DNA of 64,000 nt from CAJQQK01 sp965224225. Lineage in GTDB: Bacteria > Pseudomonadota > Alphaproteobacteria > Rhizobiales > Hyphomicrobiaceae. Shown one piece after another: positions 7,919 to 16,055 of the stretch. Within the stretch, counting starts at the first letter, position 1. Each line of letters starts with the position of its first letter. The stretch is from positions 62,001 to 126,000 of the forward strand of contig CBDCZF010000031.1 of the NCBI GenBank assembly GCA_965224225.1. Direction: 5' to 3'. Below the pieces are notes generated by a model. That model was not told where the DNA came from. It did no database searches and saw only the letters and a list, made by a program, of their open reading frames with translations. Both the position numbers and the translations under genes were made by a program.

Positions 7919-9243
7919 AGACCTTTGTTGGCATAGACCTCGGCTCGACGACGACCAAGGCGGTGCTGCTCGACGAAGACCAGAAGGTACTCGGTCGCGG
8001 CATTACCAACTCACGATCGAACTACGAAACCGCCTGCCGTGTCGCCACCCAGGAAGCCGCAATCGATGCACGTTTCGCGTTGTTCCGGCGTGAATTCGAT
8101 GGGGAGACGGCCGATCGTGGCCAAGTCGAGGAGTTCCTGGGAGCACTTGAGCGCGCCTTCCGGCTGGAGCAGTTTCTCGAACAGTTGGCCGACCTTGAGC
8201 GGACCTGCCTCGACGAAGTCAAAGGTGAGCGGTTCGCCGATGTCGAAGACGGCGTCAAGCAGGCCTTGGGCGAAGTGTTCCGCCGCCTGCGGGAAGAGGC
8301 ACCGGCAATGTTTGCACCGGGCGCCAGCCGGCGCTCCGACTTCTTCCGGGATATCGCGGGATCGAGATATCTCGCCATTGCGCAAGAGGTTGCGCGCGAT
8401 GCGGGCCTCGCCTTTGAGCTATTGCTGAATGTCTACGACAAGTCGATCATTGCGGTCGAGAACCGGGCGCCGTCCGTCGGCCTCAAGGTGCAGTTCGAGC
8501 GCGCCCTGAAGCGGGTCATCGAGGGCGGCGGCGGACTGGATGGCGATCAACACGAACAGATCGAACGCGCGCTCGACATAGAACTTGCCGAAACCTATCT
8601 GGTCGGTACCGGTTACGGCCGCGTGACGCTGCCGTTCTCGAAGGAACATATTCGCTCCGAGATCCTGTGTCACGGGCTCGGCGCCCACATGATGTATCCG
8701 GCAACGCGTACCGTGCTCGATATCGGCGGCCAGGACACCAAGGGCATCCAGGTTGACGTCGACGGCATTGTCGAGAATTTCCAGATGAATGATCGTTGCG
8801 CGGCAGGTTGCGGCCGGTATCTCGGCTACATCGCCGATGAGATGAACATGGGGCTGCATGAACTGGGACCCATGGCGATGAAATCCGATAAGCCCGCGCG
8901 CATCAACTCGACCTGCACGGTGTTTGCCGGTGCCGAATTGCGCGATCGCCTGGCGCTTGGTGAAAATCGCGAAGACATCCTGGCTGGTTTGCACCGCGCC
9001 ATCATCTTGCGGGCGATGTCGATCATCTCACGCTCAGGCGGGATTTCCGATGAGTTCACGTTCACCGGCGGGGTTGCGAAAAACGACGCCGCGGTGCGCG
9101 AACTTAAAAAGCTCGTCCGCGAAAACTACGGCGACGTCACCATCAACATCAATCCCGAGTCGATCTACACAGGTGCGCTGGGTGCAGCCGAATTTGCGCG
9201 TCGCGCCGGCGAGGGCCGGGCGACGGAAGGAGTGCAGGCATGA
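7915..9243 (+). CDS. bcrA: Benzoyl-CoA reductase, ATPase subunit A
   Basis: A 442-residue subunit of the ATP-hydrolysing electron-activating module. It opens with the ASKHA phosphate motif GIDLGSTTTK. Two conserved cysteine sites, DRCAAGCGR (Cys295 and Cys299) and STCTVFAG (Cys334), correspond to the cysteines that hold the [4Fe-4S] cluster shared between BcrA and BcrD. Compared with the simple hydroxyacyl-CoA dehydratase activators (about 260 residues) it has the large N-terminal-half insertion that marks BcrA/BadF. Translationally coupled to bcrB upstream and bcrD downstream. Confidence 0.95.
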   Translation: MKTFVGIDLGSTTTKAVLLDEDQKVLGRGITNSRSNYETACRVATQEAAIDARFALFRREFDGETADRGQVEEFLGALERAFRLEQFLEQLADLERTCLDEVKGERFADVEDGVKQALGEVFRRLREEAPAMFAPGASRRSDFFRDIAGSRYLAIAQEVARDAGLAFELLLNVYDKSIIAVENRAPSVGLKVQFERALKRVIEGGGGLDGDQHEQIERALDIELAETYLVGTGYGRVTLPFSKEHIRSEILCHGLGAHMMYPATRTVLDIGGQDTKGIQVDVDGIVENFQMNDRCAAGCGRYLGYIADEMNMGLHELGPMAMKSDKPARINSTCTVFAGAELRDRLALGENREDILAGLHRAIILRAMSIISRSGGISDEFTFTGGVAKNDAAVRELKKLVRENYGDVTININPESIYTGALGAAEFARRAGEGRATEGVQA

Positions 9244-10085
9244 CGTTATCTGCGGGCATCGATGTCGGTAGCGGCGCCGTCAAGGCTGCCATCTTCAGGG
9301 TCGAGGACGGTCGCGAGGACTGGCTGGCACGATCGATCATGCGCATTCGCCAGCGCGACCCGATGGAGCTTGCGAGAGAGGCTTTCGACGAGACGTTGGC
9401 TGCAGCCGGGGTCAGGGAAGAGGAGCTCGACTACGTCGCGACGACCGGTGAAGGCGAGGCCATCCCGTTCCACACCGGCCACTTCTATTCGATGACCTCG
9501 CATGCCCGGGGCGCCATGTATCTTAATCCCGATACCGGCGCCGTTCTCGATTGCGGCGCACTCCACGGTCGTGCCATCCTGACCGACGTGCGCGGCAAGG
9601 TGCTGGGCTACAAGATGACGAGCCAATGCGCCTCGGGCTCCGGCCAGTTCCTAGAAAACATCGCCCGCTATCTCGGTATCGCCCAGGACGAGATTGGCCC
9701 GCTCTCGCTCGAAGCCGATGATCCCGAGACGGTCTCGAGCATCTGTGCGGTGCTGGCTGAGACCGACGTGATCAACATGGTCTCGCGTGGCATTACGGCG
9801 CCCAACATCCTGAAGGGCATTCATCTCTCGATGGCAAGCCGCATGGCCCGCCTATTGAAATCGATCGGCGTGACCGACAATAACGTGATGATGACCGGTG
9901 GTCTTGCCTGCGATGCGGGCCTGGTCGCAGCCCTCAAGGAGGAACTCGGCAAGATGAAGGGTGTCGAGGCGCCGGTCGCATCGCATCCAGATTCGATTTT
10001 CGCCGGTGCGATCGGTGCTGCCCTATGGGGCGCCTTCCGCTACGAAAAGCTCGCCGCATCCGGCCAGTTTCTCAAGGCCTCGTGA
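9240..10085 (+). CDS. bcrD: Benzoyl-CoA reductase, ATPase subunit D
   Basis: A 281-residue ASKHA-fold partner of BcrA. GIDVGSGAVK at the N-terminus binds phosphate; SQCASGSGQF (Cys130) and SSICAVLAE (Cys169) are the expected cluster ligands, so BcrA and BcrD each give two and the [4Fe-4S] cluster sits at their interface. Length agrees with BcrD/BadG. Couples ATP hydrolysis to electron transfer from ferredoxin toward the BcrBC module. The start overlaps bcrA by four bases; the ferredoxin gene follows after 34 bp. Confidence 0.95.
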   Translation: MTLSAGIDVGSGAVKAAIFRVEDGREDWLARSIMRIRQRDPMELAREAFDETLAAAGVREEELDYVATTGEGEAIPFHTGHFYSMTSHARGAMYLNPDTGAVLDCGALHGRAILTDVRGKVLGYKMTSQCASGSGQFLENIARYLGIAQDEIGPLSLEADDPETVSSICAVLAETDVINMVSRGITAPNILKGIHLSMASRMARLLKSIGVTDNNVMMTGGLACDAGLVAALKEELGKMKGVEAPVASHPDSIFAGAIGAALWGAFRYEKLAASGQFLKAS

Positions 10086-10119
10086 TAATATTCGACAGCC
10101 CAATTCGAGGAGACCTGCC

Positions 10120-10365
10120 ATGGCGCTGATGATCGTTGCCCCTTGCACTGCCTGCGATGCCTGCGAGCCCGTCTGCCCCAACGAGGCAATCACGGCGGGT
10201 GATCCGCTCTATGTCATCGACCCGATGAAATGCACTGAATGCGTCGGCGCCGAAGACGAGCCGCAGTGCAAGCTGGTCTGCCCGGAAGAGTGCATCGTGG
10301 CCAATCCCGATTGGGAGGAAACGCCCGAGCAGCTCCAGGAAAAGTTCGAGATGCTCAACAGCTAG
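10120..10365 (+). CDS. fdx: 2x[4Fe-4S] ferredoxin, electron donor to benzoyl-CoA reductase
   Basis: An 81-residue ferredoxin. The first cluster motif is CTACDACEPVCP; the second is C-x2-C-x8-C-x3-CP with the eight-residue insertion found in the Allochromatium/Thauera type, whose clusters have very low potentials. The acidic C-terminal helix (about residues 63-81) is also typical. A GAGGAGA ribosome site precedes the ATG. Its place directly after bcrD makes it the likely carrier between KorAB and benzoyl-CoA reductase. The TAG stop lies inside the left arm of a palindromic element. Confidence 0.93.
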   Translation: MALMIVAPCTACDACEPVCPNEAITAGDPLYVIDPMKCTECVGAEDEPQCKLVCPEECIVANPDWEETPEQLQEKFEMLNS

Positions 10366-10657
10366 CCCGATCTATTCACCAGCACGTGGATCTTCATCGC
10401 CTCAGGTGGTTCCATTCGGCAAGGAGAGTGGCGAAAAGCGTATGGGTTCATACGGTTGAGTCGCTCGACGCTGCCGATGGGCCACCTGAGGCGACCCGAA
10501 GGGCGGGTCCAAATGGCCAAAATGCGTCTTGCTGTAAGCAAGCCTCCGGCATGACGAACCGCTTGTCCGATGAACCACATCGATCTGCGCGTCTCTCCTT
10601 GCCTTTTGGCCATTTGGACTCCGTGAAGACCGCGTGGTGGTGAATAGATCGGGCTAG
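10362..10657. repeat. 296-bp nested palindromic (MITE-like) element
   Basis: The ends are a perfect 20-bp inverted repeat (10362-10381 and 10638-10657), with similarity continuing imperfectly for another dozen bases. Inside are further inverted pairs: a 12-bp pair at 10398-10409 and 10482-10493, a 15-bp pair beginning TCCAAATGG near 10506 and closing near 10620, and a small perfect hairpin CGTATG-GGTT-CATACG at 10439-10454. The left end covers the ferredoxin stop codon. No transposase and no convincing reading frame is present. It fills the entire gap between fdx and purL, two convergent genes, and could act as a bidirectional terminator. Confidence 0.7.
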
Positions 10658-10663
10658 ACCGGG

Positions 10664-12848
10664 TCAGCTCATGAGTCCGGGCAGCCAGGTTTCATGCGCG
10701 GTGCGCAGGATGTCGAGTGCGAGAACATCCTCGCCGATCGTAAGGCGGTCGCCGCCGGTCCGCCCGATCTGGCGCGCTGGAATGCCGAGTGAGTTGGCGC
10801 GTTCGATGATCTGCGCCACCCTGTCTGGATTGGCCGACACCACGTAGCGGCCCTGGTCTTCGCCGAACCAGACCGCGTGCGCCGGCAACGTCCCCTCGTA
10901 GGTGAAGGCCTCAACGCCGATGCCGCCGGCCAGCGCCATTTCCGCGATCGCGACCAGCAGGCCGCCGTCGGATATGTCATGGACGGCTGAAACCGTCTGC
11001 GCCGTAATCAAGGACCTGACGAAATCGCCGGTCGCCTTTTCAGCGGCGAGGTCGACGGGTGGTGGCGCGCCGGCAAGCTTGCCGCTGACGATCTGCTGGT
11101 AGAGCGACTGGCCAAGGTGGCCTGCCTCGGGCCCGAGCAGGATCAGCACTTCGCCCGAGCCTTCGATGGCCATGTTCGTGCGCAAGGTCAGATCGCGAAT
11201 GAGCCCGACACCGCCGATTGCCGGCGTTGGCGGGATACCCACACCGTTGGTCTCGTTGTAGAGCGAGACGTTGCCGGCAACGACCGGGTAGGCGAGCGCC
11301 GTGCACGCTTCCTTCATGCCCTCGATGCTCTCGACGAACTGGCCCATGATCTCAGGGCGCTCAGGCGAGGCGTAGTTGAGGTTGTCAGTGATCGCCAGGG
11401 GATCGGCGCCGACCGCGGTCAGGTTGCGCCAGCTCTCGGCAACCGCCTGCTTGGTGCCCATGGCCGGGTCGGCCAGCACGTAGCGGGGTGTGACGTCACA
11501 CGTGGCTGCAATTGCCTTGCCTGTGCCATGCACGCGCACGACGGCTGCATCACCACCCGGACGGCCGATCGTGTCGCCCATCACCATGTGGTCGTACTGC
11601 TCCCAGACCCAGCGTCTGGAGCAGCCCTGAGGGTGGCTCATGATCCGGGTCAGAGCATCGAACAAGCCGGCGGCGGGCGGGGCGACGTTCTCGGGCGGGA
11701 TGTATTCAGGCTTCGGTGTCGGCGTCCATGGGCGCTGATAGAGCGGGGCCGAGTCTGCAAGCGTTGCGACCGGGATGTCGGCTTCCACGGCCCCGCGGTG
11801 GCGCACGACCATGCGGCCGCTGTCGTTGGTCCTGCCGATCACGGCAAAGTCGAGGCCCCACTTGGCAAAGATCGCTTCCGCCTCGGCTTCGGCACCGGGT
11901 TTCAGCACCATCAGCATGCGTTCCTGGCTTTCCGAGAGCAGCATTTCGTAGGCCGTCATGCCGGTTTCGCGCTGGGGCACGTGATCGAGGTCGAGTTCGA
12001 TGCCGACACCGCCTTTGTCAGCCATCTCGGAGGTCGAGGAGGTGAGGCCGGCCGCGCCCATGTCCTGGATGGCTATGATCGCGTCGCGGCTCATCAGTTC
12101 GAGGCAGGCTTCGATCAGCAACTTTTCGGTGAACGGGTCGCCGACCTGGACGGTCGGGCGCTTTTCATCCGAATCGTCATCGAATTCGGCCGAGGCCATC
12201 GTGGCGCCGTGGATGCCGTCCCGACCGGTCTTCGAGCCGACATAGACGACCGGCAGGCCAACACCCTTGGCGGCGGAATAGAAGACCTTGTCGGTACGCG
12301 CGAGGCCGATGCACATGGCGTTGACGAGGATGTTGCCGTTGTAGGCGGCATCGAAGTTGACCTCGCCGCCAACTGTCGGCACGCCGACGCAGTTGCCGTA
12401 GCCGCCGATGCCGGCCACCACGCCACCAGACGAAATGGCGGGTCTTGGGATGATCGGGGGAGCCGAACCGCAGGGCGTTCAGATTGGCGACGGGTCTGGC
12501 GCCCATGGTGAAGACGTCACGCATGATGCCGCCGACGCCGGTCGCGGCTCCCTGGTAGGGCTCGATGTAGCTCGGGTGGTTGTGGCTTTCCATTTTGAAA
12601 ACGGCACAGTCGCCGTCGCCGAGGTCGACGATGCCGGCGTTCTCGCCCGGGCCCTGGATGACCTGGGGTCCTGTGGTGGGCAGTTGTTTGAGCCAGTAAC
12701 GCGACGACTTATAGGAGCAGTGCTCCGACCACATGACCGAGAAGATGCCGAGTTCGGTGATGGTCGGCTCGCGGCCCATGATCTCGAGCAGGCGCTCGTA
12801 TTCATCAGGTTTGAGGCCGTGCTCGGCGACGAGTTCGGGTGTGATCAT
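10664..12848 (-). pseudogene. purL: Phosphoribosylformylglycinamidine synthase II, frameshifted
   Basis: ATP-dependent synthase subunit of the fourth step of purine synthesis (FGAR to FGAM), acting with PurQ and PurS. The two reading frames together give a normal-length PurL of about 727 residues: the N-terminal part runs from the ATG at 12848 and contains WSEHCSYKSS and MESHNHPSYIEPYQGAATGVGG; the rest continues from GGVVAGIGGYGN and ends at 10664. The switch falls near 12425-12431; dropping one base (for example A12428) joins the frames with family-like sequence. With all other motifs intact, an indel in the data is at least as likely as real inactivation. Confidence 0.9.
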
Positions 12849-12859
12849 TTCAACAGGCC

Positions 12860-13561
12860 CTAAAGTGCGCTTGCCGAAAAGGCATCAGCCAGGCTCTCGA
12901 AGAAGCCGCGTCCATCACTACCGCCAAGTTCCGTCTCGAACAGGCGTTCGGGATGCGGCATCATGCCGACGATACGGCCGGTCTTATCCGCAATGCCTGC
13001 GATATGGCGCTGGGAGCCGTTCGGGTTGTCGGCTGCCGTCTCTTCGCCGGTCGGTGAGCAGTAGCGCACGACAACGCGGCCTTCACCTTCGAGGCGGTCG
13101 AGGGTGTCGTTGTCGGCGAAATAGTTGCCATCGTGATGGGCGACGGGGATGCGCAGGATCTGGCCACGCTGATAGGTGCCGGTGAACGGCGTGTCAGTCT
13201 GCTCGACACGGATGTGTACGTCGCGGCAGACGTAGAGCAGCGAGGCATTGCGCATCAGCACGCCGGGCAGGAGTTCGGTCTCGCACAGCACCTGGAAGCC
13301 GTTGCAGATGCCGAGTACCGGTGTGCCGCGTCTGGCAGCTGCCACGACGCTCTCGACGATTGGAGACTGGGCGGCGATCGCGCCGGGGCGCAGATAATCG
13401 CCGTAGGAAAAGCCACCGGGCAGCACGATGACGTCGCTCGGCGGTAGGTCGCGGTTGCCGTGCCAGGCCATCGTGACAGGGCCGCCGGTCACCTTTTCGA
13501 GCGCGACCTTGACGTCGCGGTCGCAGTTCGAACCTGGAAAGACGACGACGGTGCTCTTCAT
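12860..13561 (-). CDS. purQ: Phosphoribosylformylglycinamidine synthase, glutaminase subunit
   Basis: A 233-residue class I glutamine amidotransferase that releases ammonia from glutamine for PurL. The nucleophile motif is GICNGFQVL (Cys near residue 87) and the His/Glu dyad appears in MPHPERLFE near the C-terminus. I chose the ATG at 13561 (MKSTVVVFPGSNCDRD), since homologues begin there; an upstream extension would run into purS. Gene order purC-purS-purQ-purL on the minus strand is standard for alphaproteobacteria, and the purS stop is only a few bases from the purQ start. Confidence 0.95.
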   Translation of the reverse strand: MKSTVVVFPGSNCDRDVKVALEKVTGGPVTMAWHGNRDLPPSDVIVLPGGFSYGDYLRPGAIAAQSPIVESVVAAARRGTPVLGICNGFQVLCETELLPGVLMRNASLLYVCRDVHIRVEQTDTPFTGTYQRGQILRIPVAHHDGNYFADNDTLDRLEGEGRVVVRYCSPTGEETAADNPNGSQRHIAGIADKTGRIVGMMPHPERLFETELGGSDGRGFFESLADAFSASAL

Positions 13562-13566
13562 GACGA

Positions 13567-13806
13567 TCAGACCAGTTCGAAGTCGTAGTTCTCGATCACG
13601 GTGTTGGCGAGCAGTTCCTTGCACATGCGTTCGAGCTGCTCACGTGCCTTTGCCTCGTCCGTCTCAGCCAGTGTGATCTCGATCAGCTTGCCCTGGCGCA
13701 CGTCCTCAACGCCTTTGAAGCCGAGCCCGCCGAGCGCACCTTCGATGGCCTTGCCCTGCGGGTCGAGCACGCCGTTCTTGAGCGTGATCTGAATGCGCGC
13801 CTTCAT
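13567..13806 (-). CDS. purS: Phosphoribosylformylglycinamidine synthase subunit PurS
   Basis: A 79-residue protein of the PurS family, which bridges PurQ and the small-type PurL and helps channel ammonia. Family signatures are LKNGVLDPQGKAIEGAL in the first half and the C-terminal LANTVIENYDFEL. Full length and ends five bases before the purQ start, so the two are coupled. A row of four hairpins separates it from purC upstream. Confidence 0.95.
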   Translation of the reverse strand: MKARIQITLKNGVLDPQGKAIEGALGGLGFKGVEDVRQGKLIEITLAETDEAKAREQLERMCKELLANTVIENYDFELV

Positions 13807-13827
13807 GGCTTGTCCCCTTTAGGGTTT

Positions 13828-13917
13828 CCAAAGGACCGTGTCCTTTGGCGGGATTGTTAAGGGCCGCGCCCTTAACCGTTGTCTGCCAAGACAAATGCCC
13901 GGCTCGAGGGCCGGGCA
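13828..13917. repeat. Row of four perfect hairpins between purC and purS
   Basis: Four consecutive perfect stem-loops: 13828-13848 (9-bp stem, CCAAAGGAC), 13856-13876 (9-bp stem, GTTAAGGGC), 13879-13894 (6-bp stem, TTGTCT) and 13896-13917 (8-bp stem, TGCCCGGC). They occupy almost the whole 151-bp gap between purC and purS. No U-run follows in either direction, so they are not ordinary terminators; they may tune transcript stability or attenuation within the purCSQL unit, or be REP-like repeats. This is inference. Confidence 0.7.
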
Positions 13918-13957
13918 CAAGGGGTTCGCTCACAAACCTGTTGACGCAGTCACGGGT

Positions 13958-14755
13958 TCAGTTCGCCGACTTCTCGCCTTTCTCGGGGTTGGAGGCCACG
14001 AGCACCGGCGTCATGCCCTGCGGCGGCCGGCTTTCGTGCAACACACCGAGCCGGCGTGCAACCTCCTGATAGGCTTCGAGAACGTTGCCCAAATCGCGGC
14101 GGAACCGGTCTTTGTCGAGTTTGTCATCCGTCTCCATGTCCCACAACCGGCATGAGTCGGGGCTGATCTCGTCAGCGAGCACGATGCGAAGGATATCGCC
14201 CTCCCACATCCGGCCAAACTCGATCTTGAAGTCGACAAGCCTGATGCCGACCCCGAGGAACAGGCCGACCAGGAAGTCGTTGACGCGCAGCGCCAGTGAC
14301 ATGCATTCGTCGATTTCCTGAGGCGCGGCCCAGCCGAAGGCCGTGATGTGCTCTTCGCTGACCAAGGGATCACCCAGTTCATCGTTCTTGTAATAGAACT
14401 CGATGATCGAGCGCGGCAGCTGGGTCCCCTCCTCGAGGCCGAGGCGTTTGGAAAGCGAACCGGCTGCGACATTGCGCACCACGACCTCGAGCGGGATGAT
14501 CTCGACCTCGCGAATGAGCTGCTCGCGCATATTGAGCCGGCGCACAAAATGGGTCGGCACGCCGATTTCGCCCAGCCTTTCGAAGATGAACTCCGAAATG
14601 CGGTTGTTGATCACGCCCTTGCCTTCGATCTGGGCATGCTTTTGATTGTTGAAGGCGGTGGCATCATCCTTGAAGTGCTGGATCAGCGTCCCGGGTTCGG
14701 GACCTTCGTAGAGCACTTTAGCCTTGCCTTCATAGATGCGGCGACGCCTGTTCAT
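13958..14755 (-). CDS. purC: Phosphoribosylaminoimidazole-succinocarboxamide synthase
   Basis: A 265-residue SAICAR synthetase, joining aspartate to CAIR in purine synthesis. The N-terminal RRRIYEGKAKVLYEG is the ATP-binding loop; the family signatures EVVVRNVAAGSL and LVDFKIEFG are present, as is the acidic DEISPDSCRLWD. The ATG at 14755 is preceded by CAGGAA at a good distance and matches the usual family N-terminus, so I trimmed an upstream ATG at 14788. First gene of the leftward purC-purS-purQ-purL unit. Confidence 0.95.
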   Translation of the reverse strand: MNRRRRIYEGKAKVLYEGPEPGTLIQHFKDDATAFNNQKHAQIEGKGVINNRISEFIFERLGEIGVPTHFVRRLNMREQLIREVEIIPLEVVVRNVAAGSLSKRLGLEEGTQLPRSIIEFYYKNDELGDPLVSEEHITAFGWAAPQEIDECMSLALRVNDFLVGLFLGVGIRLVDFKIEFGRMWEGDILRIVLADEISPDSCRLWDMETDDKLDKDRFRRDLGNVLEAYQEVARRLGVLHESRPPQGMTPVLVASNPEKGEKSAN

Positions 14756-15152
14756 GATCGTGTTCCTGTAGACCGGCATGCCCGGCACTCGATGCTTGTT
14801 TGTAGTTTGGCTGCTCGATATGTCAGTCTATTGCACCCCTCTTTCAACTCATCACCGCTTATCAAAGTGAGCTGAACTGAGAACAGCTGCAAGTCGGCAT
14901 TCGCAAGTGGCGTAAATATCGTGTACGACGCCAAGCAAGGGACCCTAGCGGATCGGCCTGAGCGACACAATCTAATAGAGAATGGCAATCCGGAGTGGTG
15001 GGCGCAACTCGGTTAGCCAAGTTGGGACGAGGTCGGGGATGAGGGCTAACTGATTGATATATCAAGGTGAAAGCCTTGATGTGCGAAATTGGCGGATCGG
15101 CGAATGCGCCGTGCTGTCTTATGAATGAAGTGAGCAGAAGGAGCTTGAGCGG
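14756..15152. other. Divergent intergenic region, purC / DUF1476 gene
   Basis: About 400 bp carrying the divergent promoters of purC (leftward) and the DUF1476 gene (rightward). I see no tRNA, riboswitch or convincing reading frame. A 7-bp hairpin (ATCAAGG ... CCTTGAT) lies at about 15060-15080 and the rightward gene has an AAGGAG site just before its start. Nothing else can be supported. Confidence 0.6.
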
Positions 15153-15473
15153 ATGACCACCTTTGAAGATCGCGAAAAGGGGTTTGAGAAGAAGTTCGCG
15201 TTGGATGCCGAATTGAAATTCAAGGCCGAATCCCGGCGCAACAAGATGCTGGCCGAGTGGGCGGCGGCCAAAATGGGGCTCGGCGAAGCAGAAGTCGCCG
15301 ACTACGTTCGGGATGTGCGGCGAGCCGATCTGGAGGAGGCCGGCGATGACGACGTCTTCCGCAAGGTGCGGGCCGATTTCGATGCCAAGAATGTCAGCGT
15401 TTCAGACGACGAGATCCGCTCGGCAATGACCGATTTCCTGGCCAAGGCTGTTGGAGAGGTCGAGAACGGCTGA
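15153..15473 (+). CDS. F1-ATPase zeta inhibitor, DUF1476 family
   Basis: A 106-residue helical protein of the DUF1476 family, whose Paracoccus member is the zeta subunit that blocks ATP hydrolysis by the F1Fo-ATPase. The opening MTTFEDREKGFEKKFA and the middle AAKMGLGEAEVADYVRDV are the diagnostic parts of the family; the first 15-20 residues form the inhibitory segment in Paracoccus. The family is confined to alphaproteobacteria and commonly lies next to purC, as here. The start has an AAGGAG site 11 bases upstream. Confidence 0.93.
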   Translation: MTTFEDREKGFEKKFALDAELKFKAESRRNKMLAEWAAAKMGLGEAEVADYVRDVRRADLEEAGDDDVFRKVRADFDAKNVSVSDDEIRSAMTDFLAKAVGEVENG

Positions 15474-15527
15474 CAGTCGGCCCGAATAGGGCTGCGGCTC
15501 AGGCACACCTACCGGACTCAAAATGTC

Positions 15528-15926
15528 TTAATCCTCGTCCTTCAAGCGGATCCGGTAGGTTGCCGAACCTGAGATCCGAATACCCTTCTGCGACCGTTTC
15601 ACGTTACGCATCTGCGCATTGACGTTGGCCCGGTCCAGCGCGCAGGTTTCAGCGATCGTCTCGCGTAGGACGACACACTCCTTGGCAAGCAGCTTGTAAA
15701 GGTGCTTGCGGCCCTTGTCGGCCAATGCTGCCTGGTCAGCCATGCTCTCGATGTCACCTTCCAGAAAGAACTGGTAGCTGACCGAGATCGTCACCGAGGG
15801 ATCGTTCTTTGCCGAATTCGGGCCCGTCAACGGAAAGGGCCTGAGCGATGATGACTGGGCAAAGGCCGGGCTGCCGGTAATGGCGAGGACGGCGCCAAAC
15901 ATCGCGGCGAGTGCCATCGTTCTCAT
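15528..15926 (-). CDS. Secreted protein of unknown function
   Basis: A 132-residue exported protein. Residues 1-24 form a signal peptide with a typical SPAFA-Q cleavage site. The mature part has no recognised motif; it contains two cysteines (in KECVVLRETIAETCALD) that could form a disulfide and ends in a beta-like SGSATYRIRLKDED strand. The ATG at 15926 has AGGAAA in front of it; a longer frame to 15953 lacks a site. It ends convergently to the DUF1476 gene. Probably periplasmic; function unknown. Confidence 0.65.
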   Translation of the reverse strand: MRTMALAAMFGAVLAITGSPAFAQSSSLRPFPLTGPNSAKNDPSVTISVSYQFFLEGDIESMADQAALADKGRKHLYKLLAKECVVLRETIAETCALDRANVNAQMRNVKRSQKGIRISGSATYRIRLKDED

Positions 15927-16055
15927 CGGACTTTCCTCCACATCGTGATGCACCTGTCCCCCTGGTAACGCACGCAGAAGACGAAATTAGGCCATTGAGC
16001 ATTGAATGAGCGTTAATTCGGCGGGCGTGGTTAGGGGAACCTGTCTGGAGCGCGC

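Noticed and set aside
5427..10085. Reading the four-subunit set as a 2-hydroxyacyl-CoA dehydratase and its activator
   Set aside because: Dehydratases have one short homodimeric activator. Here there are two distinct ATPase subunits, one with the long BcrA insertion, and BcrB is very close to benzoyl-CoA reductase subunit B.
10362..10613. An 83-codon minus-strand frame inside the palindromic element
   Set aside because: The frame follows from the repeat; no family resemblance and no clear ribosome site.
11117..12511. A 464-codon open frame on the plus strand opposite purL
   Set aside because: It is antisense to a clear PurL sequence, has no recognisable motif and an odd His/Arg/Gly-rich composition. 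GC-rich codon use in purL opens this frame by chance.
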